From NCBI GenBank assembly GCA_046052145.1, contig JBJOMW010000001.1, positions 496,001-560,000 of the forward strand: a DNA stretch of 64,000 nucleotides, in the 5' to 3' direction. Made by a program: the position numbers and the translations under genes. The notes under the pieces are model-generated. The model was not told the DNA's origin and made no database searches. It worked only from the letters and a program-made list of their open reading frames with translations. Source of the DNA: Falsiroseomonas sp046052145 (GTDB taxonomy: Bacteria > Pseudomonadota > Alphaproteobacteria > Acetobacterales > Acetobacteraceae). Below, piece by piece: positions 1 through 8,377 of this stretch. Numbering within the stretch: the first letter of the stretch is position 1; every line of letters begins with the position of its first letter.

Positions 1-277
1 CGTCAGGCGCGGCAGAGGCGGCGAAGCGATTGGCGGCGGTGATCCCGTCGGGCCCGCCGAGCACGCTGACCCGCAGCGCCGAGGCCTGGACCAGGCCGCG
101 CGCGAGCCCGTCGGCGGCGGCCAGCGCGAAGCGGGCGGCCGGCCCGTCCTCGGGCCCCGGGGCGAGCAGGGTGGCGGCCTCGGGCACGCCGGTGGCGGCC
201 AGGCGCGACGGCGTGCCGGCTGCGAGGGCGAGCGTGGCGCCGAGCACGCCCCGTCGGGTGGCGCAGACGTTGGTCAT
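1..277 (-). CDS. Putative Bug/TctC-like solute receptor, N-terminal fragment
   Basis: The ATG at 277 is preceded on the minus strand by a good GGGAGG ribosome site. The frame stays open for 92 codons to the window edge, so the C-terminal part lies outside. The product starts with an arginine pair and a hydrophobic, Ala-rich stretch (about residues 8-28) that reads as an export signal. After it comes an ADGLAR helix and a segment ending in AASAAPD. This lines up by eye with the start of tripartite tricarboxylate transporter receptors, which bind small carboxylates in the periplasm, and with the Bug gene at the other end of this window. The match is distant, so the family is tentative. Confidence 0.4.
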   Translation of the reverse strand, partial: MTNVCATRRGVLGATLALAAGTPSRLAATGVPEAATLLAPGPEDGPAARFALAAADGLARGLVQASALRVSVLGGPDGITAANRFAASAAPD

Positions 278-433
278 CCCATCGGCCTCCCTCTGGGTGG
301 ATGCGCCGGAGCCGGCCGGCAGGCGGTCGGGCTCGGGCCAGGGGCGGCACCTAGCCGCCCGATTGGGGCGAAAAGGTGGCACCGGCCGGCGGCCAGCGGT
401 GGCATGGCCGATGCTACTCGGGGCTCATCGGGG

Positions 434-2467
434 CTATTCGGCGCTGCCCGCCGGCACGCCGGCGGCGCGCGACAGGGCGTGCAGCGTCCGCTCGACCAAC
501 CGCGGCAGGTCGCGGAGCACCGCCTCGATCGCGGCCATATCGGCTTCGGCGGCGGCGCGTTCCAGCGCCGTGCCGGCTTCGCGCAGCCCCGCGGCGCCGA
601 AGGTGCCGGCGGCGGATTGCAGCGCATGCGCTTCCTGCGCGACGGCGTCCGGGGAGGCGCCGTCCAGCAGACGGCGGAGCCGGGCCAGCGTCTCCGCGGC
701 GAAGACACCGATGAGGTCGGGCAGCCGGCCCGGCCCGACGGCGGCGCGCAGCTCGTCCAGCGTTTCGCGCACCAGCAGGGCGTGGGCGGGGCCGGGCTCG
801 GCGACCAGGGCGGCGACGCGCGGGCGGGCGGGCACGGCGGCGAGCAGGGCAGCGACCGCGCCGAGCAGCCCGGCGCGATCCACCGGCTTGGTCAGATGCG
901 CATCCATCCCGGCGGTCAGGCTGCGCTTCACATCCCCCGGCATGGCCGAGGCGGTGAGCGCCAGGATCCGCACCCGACCCGCCGGGCCGGGCAGGGCGCG
1001 GATGCGGCGCGTCGCCTCATAGCCGTCGAAGCCGGGCATGCGCACATCCATCAGGATTGCGTCATAGGCGCCGCTGGTGGCGGCCTCGACCGCGGTTTCG
1101 CCGTCGCGCGCGAGGTCCACCTCGTAGCCGGCCTTGCGCAGGATGGCGGCGGCGACGAGCTGGCTGGCCTCGCTGTCCTCCACCAGCAGCAGCCGCGCGA
1201 AGGGGGCGTCACCGGCCAGGCGGCGCGGGGTGTCGGAGGCAGCGGCGGGCGTGGCGGCGCCGGGCGCGTCCGGGGCGGCGGGGTGCAATGGCAGGTCGAA
1301 GCGGAAGACGCTGCCGCGCCCTTCCTCGCTCTCGACGCCGATCTCACCGCCCATCAGCCCGACCAGCCGGCGGCAGATCATCAGGCCGAGCCCCGATCCG
1401 CCATGCCGGCGCGCCGTGCCGGCATCTGCCTGCTGGAAGCGGCGGAACAGCCGCTTGCGGAGCGGCGCGGGAATGCCGGCGCCGGTGTCCCGCACCTCGA
1501 CCTCGATGCGACCGGCCTTGTGGCCGACATGGATATCCACCGTGCCGGCGGCGGTGAATTTGATGGCGTTGTCCACCAGGTTCAGCAGCACCTGCCGGAA
1601 GCGCCGCGGATCGCCCATGACGCGCGCCGGCAAGGCGGCATCGAGGCTCGCGGTCAGGCGCAGCCCCTTATCGGCGGCGGACGCCGCCTGCAGGGCCAGC
1701 ACTTCGCGCAGCGGCTGGCCGAGGTCGAAGGCAATCTCCTCCAGCTCGAGCTTGCCGGCCTCGATGCGCGACAGGTCGAGCAGCTCGTTCACCGTCCAGA
1801 GCAGCGTCTCACCCGAGCGGCGCGCGGTTTCGGCATAGGCGCGCTGTTCGGAATCGAGCGGCGTGTCGAGCAACAGCGACAGCGTGCCGAGCACGCCGTT
1901 GAGCGGCGTGCGCACCTCGTGGCTGACGAAGGCGAGGAAGTCGGATTTCTCGGCACTCGCGCGCTCCGCGGCGCGCTGCGCGCGGCGGGCGGCGTCCTCG
2001 GCGCGCACGCGCTCGGTCACGTCGTGCTGGATGCCCATCAGGTAGAGCAGCTTCCCCGCCGCGTCATGGACGGGGGAGATGTGCAGCTCGTTGACGAAGC
2101 GCTTGCCGTCGCGGCGGTAGTTCACCAGGCGGATGTCTATCGGGCGGGCGGTGGCGATGGCCTGGCGGATCGCGGCGACGGCGGCGCGGTCGGTGCCCGG
2201 GCCCTGCAGGAAGCGGCAATTGCGCCCGATCACCTCCTCGGGCGGGTAGCCGGTGATGCGGTGGAAGGCCGGGTTGGCGAAGACGATCGGGCAGTCGGGC
2301 AGGGTCGGGTCGCTGATCACCACGCCGGTGGGCGCGGCGGCGACGGAGGCGGCCAGCGCCTCGGCGAGGCGGAGCGCTCCCGCGGCCGCCCCCGGGACCG
2401 GGATGGCGGCCGGCGGGGGCTCCGCGCGCTCAGGCGTCGTAGGAGACGAGCGCTTCGAAGGGGACAT
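434..2467 (-). CDS. LOV-domain hybrid histidine kinase (PAS/LOV-HisKA-HATPase-REC-Hpt)
   Basis: This is a 677-residue multidomain sensor kinase. Residues 45-152 form a PAS domain of the LOV class: GRNCRFLQG at 81-89 carries the cysteine (Cys84) that forms the flavin adduct under blue light in LOV proteins. A short coiled linker leads to HisKA (FVSHEVRTPLNG, His183) and HATPase (N-box near Asn300, DTGAGI at 327-332, GSGLGL at 357-362). A receiver domain follows (Asp474 in LMDVRMPG, Lys527), then a C-terminal Hpt domain with His614. No transmembrane segment is visible, so it should be cytoplasmic. The phosphorelay therefore ends inside the protein on Hpt and needs an external receiver, and none is encoded nearby. 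The ATG at 2467 overlaps the end of apt by 38 bases. Light sensing is inferred from the motif alone. Confidence 0.9.
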   Translation of the reverse strand: MSPSKRSSPTTPERAEPPPAAIPVPGAAAGALRLAEALAASVAAAPTGVVISDPTLPDCPIVFANPAFHRITGYPPEEVIGRNCRFLQGPGTDRAAVAAIRQAIATARPIDIRLVNYRRDGKRFVNELHISPVHDAAGKLLYLMGIQHDVTERVRAEDAARRAQRAAERASAEKSDFLAFVSHEVRTPLNGVLGTLSLLLDTPLDSEQRAYAETARRSGETLLWTVNELLDLSRIEAGKLELEEIAFDLGQPLREVLALQAASAADKGLRLTASLDAALPARVMGDPRRFRQVLLNLVDNAIKFTAAGTVDIHVGHKAGRIEVEVRDTGAGIPAPLRKRLFRRFQQADAGTARRHGGSGLGLMICRRLVGLMGGEIGVESEEGRGSVFRFDLPLHPAAPDAPGAATPAAASDTPRRLAGDAPFARLLLVEDSEASQLVAAAILRKAGYEVDLARDGETAVEAATSGAYDAILMDVRMPGFDGYEATRRIRALPGPAGRVRILALTASAMPGDVKRSLTAGMDAHLTKPVDRAGLLGAVAALLAAVPARPRVAALVAEPGPAHALLVRETLDELRAAVGPGRLPDLIGVFAAETLARLRRLLDGASPDAVAQEAHALQSAAGTFGAAGLREAGTALERAAAEADMAAIEAVLRDLPRLVERTLHALSRAAGVPAGSAE

Positions 2468-2999
2468 CGAGGCGCTCCCGGCCCTTCAGGAAGGTCAGCT
2501 CGATCAGGCAGGCGGCGCAGGGCACCACGGCGCCGGCCTGACGGAGCAGGTAGATGCCGGCCGACATGGTGCCGCCGGTGGCCAGCAGGTCGTCCAGCAC
2601 GACAACGCGTTGGCCGGGGCGGACGGCATCCGCCTGCATCTCGATCCGGTCGGTGCCGTATTCCAGCGCGTAATTGAGCCCGATGGTGAGGCCGGGGAGC
2701 TTGCGCGGCTTGCGGAGCATGATGAAGCCCAAGCCCAGTTCGAGCGCGAGCGGCGCGGCAACGAGGAAGCCCCGGCTTTCGATGCCGGCCAGCACGTCGG
2801 GCTTGTGGGGGGCGATCATCTCCGCCAGGCGGGCCATCGCCGTGCGCCAGGCGGCCCCGTGCCGGAGCAGGGTGGAGATGTCGTAGAACAGGATCCCAGG
2901 CTTCGGGAAATCCGGGATGCCGCGGATATGGGCCTTGAGGTCGATGGCGGGATCGGCCTCGAGCCGCGACAGGCGGGGGTCGCTCGGCTGGTCGGTCAT
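2430..2999 (-). CDS. apt: Adenine phosphoribosyltransferase
   Basis: Converts adenine and PRPP to AMP in purine salvage. The PRPP-binding loop is VVVLDDLLATGGT, and the hood region GIESRGF plus the long-dimer YALEYG segment are typical of Apt. The chosen start (MTDQPSD, at 2999) gives 189 residues, close to the usual 170-180. An ATG 15 codons further upstream adds a low-complexity extension and looks wrong. The gene lies directly upstream of the LOV kinase and overlaps it, so the two are probably co-transcribed, although no functional link is obvious. Confidence 0.95.
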   Translation of the reverse strand: MTDQPSDPRLSRLEADPAIDLKAHIRGIPDFPKPGILFYDISTLLRHGAAWRTAMARLAEMIAPHKPDVLAGIESRGFLVAAPLALELGLGFIMLRKPRKLPGLTIGLNYALEYGTDRIEMQADAVRPGQRVVVLDDLLATGGTMSAGIYLLRQAGAVVPCAACLIELTFLKGRERLDVPFEALVSYDA

Positions 3000-3196
3000 G
3001 TCGGGGGGCGCGGGCTCCGTCCAGATACAGGAAGAAGCACGCAAGCAAGCGCCCCGTGCGTTGCCGCACAGGGGCGCCGAAGCTGCTTGCCTTCCTCTGC
3101 AGCAAAGCTACGCCCGGCCGGGGCGGGGATGCAACTGCTATGCGCAGGGGGGGAGCGGGGCTTGGCGGCCGGGCCGGGGTGGGCCACATCGCCATC

Positions 3197-3391
3197 ATGT
3201 CGCGCCCGATCCTTGCCCTGCTCGTCGGCCTTGTTGGCTTTGCCGCCTATGTCGGGGTCGTGGTGTTGCTGGCGGATTGGGTGCTGACGCTGCACTGGCT
3301 TGTGCAGCTGGCCTATTTCCTGGTCGCGGGCTTGGCCTGGGTGCCGCCGGCGCGGCGGCTGATGTTCTGGGGCGCTGGCGTCACGCGGTGA
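3197..3391 (+). CDS. DUF2842 small membrane protein
   Basis: A 64-residue protein starting at MSRPIL. It has two hydrophobic helices (about residues 4-26 and 33-52) and the family ending WVPPARRLMFWG. DUF2842 proteins are short two-helix membrane proteins widespread in alphaproteobacteria, with no known function. A longer reading frame from 3056 exists, but its extra 47 residues are low complexity and overlap the apt promoter region. The gene is divergent from apt and convergent with the porin gene. Confidence 0.8.
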   Translation: MSRPILALLVGLVGFAAYVGVVVLLADWVLTLHWLVQLAYFLVAGLAWVPPARRLMFWGAGVTR

Positions 3392-3396
3392 AGCCA

Positions 3397-3420
3397 CCGC
3401 CCGGGGAGCGCCCCGGGCGG
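3397..3420. terminator. Hairpin between convergent genes
   Basis: A perfect 10-bp GC stem (CCGCCCGGGG, loop AGCG, CCCCGGGCGG) starts six bases after the DUF2842 stop and ends 16 bases before the porin stop on the other strand. There is no T-run, so it is a terminator-like hairpin that could serve both genes, not a classical intrinsic terminator. Confidence 0.5.
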
Positions 3421-3436
3421 CAGCCCTACAGATGTA

Positions 3437-4210
3437 TCAGAACGGGCGGCTGAGGCCGGCGATCAGGCGGGTGCCGCAGATATTCTGCCCGCCGAAGCAG
3501 TCCGAGCGGTCGAGGGAGGTGGTGCTGAAGGTCAGCGACCCCACGACGCCGAGGGCGATCTCCCGCGACAGGCCGAAGCTGAAGACCGTGTAGTCCGGCG
3601 CGCCGAAGGCGCCGTGCCCGGCGGGCGCGCTGGTGTTGTACTGGACCCATTGCCGGCCGAGACGGAGCGAGGCGGTGATGTCGAAGTCGAGCTTCGCGTC
3701 CACGCCCGCCTCGACGTACCAGGCCTCGCCGGATTCGAAGTTGAAATTGGGCGAATAGCTGATCTGGCCGAGGAATTTCAGCGGCTCGATCTCGTAGCTC
3801 GCGCGGAGGTTGACCTCCCACCACGCTGCGTCGGTGCCGCCGGCCGGCCTGTCGTAGCCGGGATAGCCGAAATAGGTCGCGCCGATGTCGAACTTCACCT
3901 CCCCCAGCGCGAAGCGATAGCCAAACAGGCCGTCCACCTCCTGGCGGATATTGGTGCCGGCGAAATTGGCATTGGACACGAAGGTGCCGACATAGAGGCC
4001 CGAGCTGTGCTCCACATCGAGCGTCAGCTGCCCCGCGGGGCGCGAGCGCGTCTGGCTGATGCCGCGGAACAGGTAGTCGGTGACCGCCGCAGGGGTTGTG
4101 GTGACGGTCAGGCCGAGGCTTTCGACGGTCTGCTGCGCCGAGGCTGCCGCCGGGGCGAGCAACGCCGCGACGCCGAACATCGTCGTGGCGAGGGAATGTG
4201 CAGCTTTCAT
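3437..4210 (-). CDS. TorF-family putative porin
   Basis: A 257-residue outer-membrane protein. The start MKAAHSL gives a clean signal peptide ending ASA-QQ; an upstream ATG at 4252 only adds charged residues. The mature N-terminus has the DYLFRGISQT signature of the Gcw_chp/TIGR02001 family, and the rest alternates aromatic and small residues as a beta-barrel does, ending in phenylalanine, the usual sorting signal. TorF-type proteins are thought to be channels in the outer membrane, but substrates are unknown. One cysteine pair (DCFGGQNIC) near the C-terminus could form a disulfide. Transcribed alone. Confidence 0.85.
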   Translation of the reverse strand: MKAAHSLATTMFGVAALLAPAAASAQQTVESLGLTVTTTPAAVTDYLFRGISQTRSRPAGQLTLDVEHSSGLYVGTFVSNANFAGTNIRQEVDGLFGYRFALGEVKFDIGATYFGYPGYDRPAGGTDAAWWEVNLRASYEIEPLKFLGQISYSPNFNFESGEAWYVEAGVDAKLDFDITASLRLGRQWVQYNTSAPAGHGAFGAPDYTVFSFGLSREIALGVVGSLTFSTTSLDRSDCFGGQNICGTRLIAGLSRPF

Positions 4211-4322
4211 ATCCGCTCCTTGACCTTGGGTGGTCATGGTGCGGCGCAGCAATCGCCGGGCCGTGGATGGCCGGGTGGGGAATCCTTCACCCCCTGGTCA
4301 GCAGACGGACAGGCTGGTGACG

Positions 4323-4357
4323 AAAAACCCCGCCTGGGCGGGGGCCCAGGCGGGGTT
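4323..4357 (-). terminator. Intrinsic terminator of the tRNA-Pro gene
   Basis: On the minus strand a long GC hairpin (arms AACCCCGCCTGGGC and GCCCAGGCGGGGTT, short C-rich loop) is followed by a run of T. It begins 17 bases after the CCA end of the tRNA gene. This is the clearest classical intrinsic terminator in the window. Confidence 0.85.
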
Positions 4358-4373
4358 CGCGCATCGCGCCGAT

Positions 4374-4450
4374 TGGTCGGAGTGAGAGGATTCGAACCTC
4401 CGGCCCCTGCGTCCCGAACACAGTGCTCTACCAGGCTGAGCTACACTCCG
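4374..4450 (-). tRNA. tRNA-Pro (anticodon CGG)
   Basis: A 77-nt cloverleaf. The acceptor stem is CGGAGTG/CACTCCG. The D arm GCTC..GAGC holds the loop AGCCTGGTA. The anticodon stem is CTGTG/CGCAG with loop TTCGGGA, giving anticodon CGG. The variable loop is 5 nt. The T arm is GGAGG-TTCGAAT-CCTCT. Discriminator A and an encoded CCA complete it. It reads proline codon CCG, which is abundant in this genome. The C1-G72 pair fits the bacterial tRNA-Pro identity. Confidence 0.97.
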
Positions 4451-4600
4451 GCAGGCCGATGCGAGGCGGGCCGTATAGCGAGACGCGGGCGAGGCGGCAA
4501 GCCATGCCCCCGCGCCGGCGTCACGCTTCCTTACAGGCCCGCCGTTGCGGTGTCGGAGCAAGGCTGCGCATCTTGTCCCGGCTCGGAACGGGAGAAGCAC

Positions 4601-5056
4601 GTGAAAGGTCTGGTTCTGGCCGCCTTGGCGGCGGTGGGCGTGGCATTGGCAGGCACCGCCCTTGCCCAGGGCAGCGTGGCCGCTGAGCGCCGTGCGGCCT
4701 TCCGCGAGATGGGCCAGCATATGGAGGCGATCGGCGCCGTCGTGCAGTCGCGCGGTGACCAGCGCCAGCTTGTGGCGCGCGTGGACCAGATGATCGCCTT
4801 CTACCGCGCCCTGCCCGATCGGGTTCCGGCCGCGAGCCTGACGCCGCCCCTGCCGCAAGGCACGCAGGATGGCCAGACCCGCGCCATCGCGGCGATCGAC
4901 GGGAACCGCGCCGGCTTCGGGGAGCGCAACCAGGCGATGCTGGTGGCCCTCAGCACGCTCCGCGGCGCGGCGGAGGCGGGGACGATCGGCCCCGACATGC
5001 TGCGCAGCACCGGCGGCACCTGCGGCGCCTGCCACCAGGCCTTCCGCGCGCGTTGA
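4601..5056 (+). CDS. Cytochrome c' / c556 family protein
   Basis: A 151-residue periplasmic heme protein. The start is a GTG at 4601 with GGGAGAAG upstream; it yields a signal peptide (GLVLAALAAVGVALAGTALA). The body is a helical bundle, and the heme-c site CGACH (Cys141, Cys144, His145) sits almost at the C-terminus, as in the Cytochrom_C_2 family. Such proteins bind NO or act as small electron carriers. The gene faces a cytochrome b561 gene 30 bases downstream; b561 and c' proteins often occur together, but convergent orientation argues against one transcript. Confidence 0.85.
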   Translation: MKGLVLAALAAVGVALAGTALAQGSVAAERRAAFREMGQHMEAIGAVVQSRGDQRQLVARVDQMIAFYRALPDRVPAASLTPPLPQGTQDGQTRAIAAIDGNRAGFGERNQAMLVALSTLRGAAEAGTIGPDMLRSTGGTCGACHQAFRAR

Positions 5057-5086
5057 TCCGGCGCGCGGTGAGCGGGGCGGCGCCGT

Positions 5087-5764
5087 TCAGAAGAACCCTG
5101 GCGGCCGCAGCGTACTGATCCACCAGACAAGGGCCGTCGCACCGCCCAGCAGTGCGACGGCCAACAGGTGGCTGCCCTGCCGCGGCGCCGGCGTGCCGGG
5201 CGGGGCGCGCATCCGCCCGGTCAGCATCGGGCCCACCAGATTCCGCCCGGCGAAGAGCCGATAGGCCAACACCGCCAGCACATGCAGCACGGCGCAGCCG
5301 AGGATCACCCAGAAGACCCGCAGATGGATGGAGGTGGCGAGGCTGCTCCAGGCTTCGTCCACGCGCCGGGCCAGCGGGCCGCGATTGAGGATCAGGTCGT
5401 CGGCGAACAGCCCGCTTATGGCCTGCGCCAGCAGCAGCGCCAGCAGCGCGACCACCATCCAGCCGCCGGCGGCGTTGTGGCCGATCTCGGGCGGGGCGTC
5501 GCGGCGGCGCAGATGCAGGAGATGCCGGAGCGCTGCCGCCGGGCCCTGCACGAAGCGGGCGAAGCGCGCTGTTTCCGACCCCAGCACCCCCCAGGCCAGG
5601 CGGAACAGCACCAGGGTGAGGATCGCGTAGCCCGACAGAAAATGGAGGTCGAACCGCCCGATCTCGGCGCTCCACCAGGAGAGCGGCAGCAGAAGGGCGA
5701 CGCCCCAATGGGTGAGCCGCACCCAGGGGTCCCAGACCCGCAGCTTCGCCGTGACCTTCGCCAT
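5087..5764 (-). CDS. Cytochrome b561-family membrane protein (Ni/Fe-hydrogenase b-type)
   Basis: A 225-residue integral membrane protein starting MAKVTAK. It has four main transmembrane helices (about residues 17-31, 43-62, 101-120, 148-170), a further C-terminal one, and well-placed histidines (His19, His41, His147, His161) that would ligate two hemes b. Members of this group pass electrons between the quinone pool and periplasmic partners. The convergent cytochrome c' is a plausible partner. The 18 codons upstream of the chosen ATG are rich in arginine and were left out. Confidence 0.85.
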   Translation of the reverse strand: MAKVTAKLRVWDPWVRLTHWGVALLLPLSWWSAEIGRFDLHFLSGYAILTLVLFRLAWGVLGSETARFARFVQGPAAALRHLLHLRRRDAPPEIGHNAAGGWMVVALLALLLAQAISGLFADDLILNRGPLARRVDEAWSSLATSIHLRVFWVILGCAVLHVLAVLAYRLFAGRNLVGPMLTGRMRAPPGTPAPRQGSHLLAVALLGGATALVWWISTLRPPGFF

Positions 5765-5871
5765 GCCGTCACCCTTTCGCCTGCGGCACCATAAGGCGCG
5801 CAGTGCCCGGCGCGGCAAGTTTCGGAGCGTGACGGTTGCAACGCCACCAGAAGGCCGGGCAGAGGAGGGAT

Positions 5872-6681
5872 ATGGACGGAATCGAATCGCTTCTCGCCTG
5901 GCTCCGGCCCTGGCAGGCGGCGCTGGTCGCGGGCGCGGTGGCCTTGGCCGTCGCGCTGGCGGGGCGCGCGGCGGGACGGCCGCTGCTGGGCGCGGCGGCG
6001 GCGGGGATCGGCGTGCTGGCGGGCTGGTGGTTCGCCTTCGGGCTGCTCACCGCCTCGCCACGGCAACTGCCCGAAAGGCTGCCGCTGCTGATGCTCGTGC
6101 TGGTGCTGGCCGCGCCCCTGATGGGGGTGGCGGCGCGGCGCTGGGGCTGGCTGGCCGTGCCGCTGGCCGCCCTCTGCGCCGTCTGGGCCGGGTGGTGGAT
6201 GGCTGGCGCGCCGCTCTGGCTGCCGGATCTGGGACGCGCGGCGGTGGTCTTTGCGGGGGTCGCGGTGGCGACGCTGCTGCTGGCGCTGGCCGGCGGAGCG
6301 CGCTGGGCCGGGCCGGTGGCGGCGGCGGTGCTGTTCGCGGGGCTGCTGGTCGCGCCGCTGCCCGGGCCGGCGCGCGCGCTAGGCGCGGCGCTGCTGGCGG
6401 CGGCGGTGGCGGCCGCGCTGGTGCGGCCGGCCAAGGGCGCGCCCGCGCCGCTGGCCGCGCTGCCGCTCGCTGCCGCGCTGGCGGCACTGGCGGCGATCCC
6501 GCTGCTGGCGCGGGGTGCCGCGGCAGATTGGGCGGTGGCGGCGGCGCCCCTGGCGGCGCTGCTGGTCGGCGCGCCGGTCGGGGCGGGGCTCGTCGGCTTG
6601 CGGCGCGCCGCCTGGGGCGGGGCCTCCGGGGCGGCGCTGGTGGGGGGGCTCGGCGTCGGCGTCGCATTTTTGCTGGCCTGA
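5872..6681 (+). CDS. Polytopic membrane protein of unknown function
   Basis: 269 residues starting MDGIESLL after AGGAGG. The product is almost entirely Ala/Leu/Gly/Val, with roughly eight to ten hydrophobic helices and very few charged residues between them. I recognise no family motif. It is divergent from the b561 gene, with 107 bases between start codons, and precedes the LysM gene by 62 bases. Codon use matches its neighbours. Confidence 0.65.
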   Translation: MDGIESLLAWLRPWQAALVAGAVALAVALAGRAAGRPLLGAAAAGIGVLAGWWFAFGLLTASPRQLPERLPLLMLVLVLAAPLMGVAARRWGWLAVPLAALCAVWAGWWMAGAPLWLPDLGRAAVVFAGVAVATLLLALAGGARWAGPVAAAVLFAGLLVAPLPGPARALGAALLAAAVAAALVRPAKGAPAPLAALPLAAALAALAAIPLLARGAAADWAVAAAPLAALLVGAPVGAGLVGLRRAAWGGASGAALVGGLGVGVAFLLA

Positions 6682-6743
6682 CAGCGTATTGATTTGACTT
6701 GCGCACTTGTCGCGAGGGCGGGCCTGAACGAAGTTACGAAACC

Positions 6744-7913
6744 ATGATGTCCCGCGCGCCTGCGCTGCTGATCGTGCTTGGTGTCTCGGCGGGCCTTGCG
6801 GCCTTCCTCGCCAACCGCTTCCTGGCCGATGCGCCGCCTGCCGCGGTTGCGACGGCACCGGCGCCCATGCCGGCGGCCCCGCCGCCCGTGGCCGCGGCAC
6901 CCGCACCTGCCCCCGCACCCGCCGCACCCGAGCCGCCCGCCGCCCCCGCGCTCGAGGCCCCGCGCTTCGATGTGGTGCGGGTCGGCGCCCGCGGCGTGGC
7001 GGTGATCGCCGGCCGCGCCGCCCCCGGCGCCGAGGTTGTGCTGCTGGAAGACGGGCAGGAGATCGGCCGCGCGCGCGCCGATGCGCGCGGCGAATGGGTG
7101 ATCCTGCCGGCCGAGCCGCTGCGCCCCGGCACGCGCCAGTTCAGCCTGATCGCCCGCCGCGGCGGCGAGGAGGTGGCGAGCCCCGACCTGGTCGTGGTGG
7201 CCGTGCCCGAGCCGCCTGCGCCCGTGGTCGCAGAGGCCCCGCGCCCTGCCGATCCGCCCGCGCCGGCCTCCGCGCCTGAGCGCGCGGTGGCTGCCCCGGC
7301 ACCGGCCGCGCCCGAGCCGGCGGCGGCGGCGCCCGAGCTACCGGCGGCGGCGCCGGCCGCCCCGCTGGTCGTGCTGCTGCCGGCCGCGCAGGAGACGCCG
7401 CGTGTGCTGCAGGGCCCGGGGCCGCGGCAGGGGCTTGGCCTCGCGCAGGTGGATTACGACCAGGGCGGCGCCATTCGCTTCAGCGGCACGGCGGAGCCCG
7501 GCACGACGGTGCGGCTCTATGTGAACGACCGGCATGTCGGCGACGCCCAGGCCGACGCCCAGGGCCGCTGGACCCTGGCGCCGCAGGGCCTGGTGGAGGT
7601 CGGGCGGCATCGCCTGCGCCTTGATCAGGTCGCCGCGGCCGGGGCCGTGGCCGCGCGGATCGAGGTGCCGTTCCAGCGCGACCAGCTGCCCGAGGGTAGC
7701 CTGCCGGATGGGCGGATCGTCGTGCAGCCGGGCAATAATCTGTGGCGGCTGGCGCGGAGCGCCTATGGGCGGGGCATCCGCTACACTGTGATCTACGAGG
7801 CTAACCGGGATCAGATCCGCAACCCCGCGCTGATCTTCCCCGGTCAGGTCTTCGCTGTGCCCACATTGCCCGAGGCCGCGGCGACCCCGGCGAGCTCCAG
7901 CCGGTCCAGGTAG
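6744..7913 (+). CDS. LysM domain protein with Ig-like modules
   Basis: 389 residues. An N-terminal anchor (residues 7-25) is followed by a Pro/Ala linker (30-70), an Ig-like or carboxypeptidase-regulatory-like module (about 74-153), a second Pro/Ala linker, a similar module (about 238-310) and a C-terminal LysM domain (about 325-373, ending NPALIFPGQVFAVP). LysM binds N-acetylglucosamine in peptidoglycan, so this is probably an anchored periplasmic wall-binding protein. Two adjacent ATGs (6744, 6747) are both possible. Its 3' end overlaps the convergent next gene by 70 bases. Confidence 0.8.
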   Translation: MMSRAPALLIVLGVSAGLAAFLANRFLADAPPAAVATAPAPMPAAPPPVAAAPAPAPAPAAPEPPAAPALEAPRFDVVRVGARGVAVIAGRAAPGAEVVLLEDGQEIGRARADARGEWVILPAEPLRPGTRQFSLIARRGGEEVASPDLVVVAVPEPPAPVVAEAPRPADPPAPASAPERAVAAPAPAAPEPAAAAPELPAAAPAAPLVVLLPAAQETPRVLQGPGPRQGLGLAQVDYDQGGAIRFSGTAEPGTTVRLYVNDRHVGDAQADAQGRWTLAPQGLVEVGRHRLRLDQVAAAGAVAARIEVPFQRDQLPEGSLPDGRIVVQPGNNLWRLARSAYGRGIRYTVIYEANRDQIRNPALIFPGQVFAVPTLPEAAATPASSSRSR

Positions 7914-8332
7914 CCATCCAGTGCCAGCGCGAAGCGGACCATCGCGGCGACCAGCGCGATGGCCGTGATGGGCGCGGGCAGGGCGGCGGCCGCTTCCAGC
8001 TGCAGGCGATGATCGGGCAGCAGCCGGAGCCGCCAGCCGGGGGGCAATTCGGCCGGCAGGGCGCCGATCAGGGCGAAGACCGCGGGCCGGTCCGCTGCCC
8101 GCTCCGCGGTGTAGGGCACGGCCCCGGCGGCGGCTGAGAGCGCGATCTGCCCCTTGGCGATCCGCGCTTCGCAGGGGCGGCCGCGCCAGGCGAAGTGCAG
8201 CGCCGGGCTGCCCCGCGGCAGCATCTCGCCATCCGACCCGATCAGGAACGGGCCGTGCGGAAAGGGCGTTTCGGGCAGGCCGCCGGGCAGCGCGGCGGCC
8301 TCATTGGGTGATGGCGCGAGAAGGGCATCCAT
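7844..8332 (-). CDS. Conserved hypothetical protein
   Basis: 162 residues from MDALLAPSP at 8332. The composition (PHGPFLIGSDGEML, HFAWRGRPCEARI) looks like a real soluble protein and not an antisense shadow. A longer frame upstream runs antisense to psd and is not coding. I recognise no domain. It is divergent from psd (45 bases between starts) and convergent with, and overlapping, the LysM gene. Confidence 0.6.
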   Translation of the reverse strand: MDALLAPSPNEAAALPGGLPETPFPHGPFLIGSDGEMLPRGSPALHFAWRGRPCEARIAKGQIALSAAAGAVPYTAERAADRPAVFALIGALPAELPPGWRLRLLPDHRLQLEAAAALPAPITAIALVAAMVRFALALDGYLDRLELAGVAAASGNVGTAKT

Positions 8333-8377
8333 CCCGCCTTGTTGTCCGGAAGTGGTGAAGGGACCATAACCAGCGCC

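Noticed and set aside
404..2677. A 757-codon open frame antisense to the LOV kinase
   Set aside because: Composition is Gly/Arg/Ala/Gln without domain pattern; it is a GC-driven shadow of the kinase gene.
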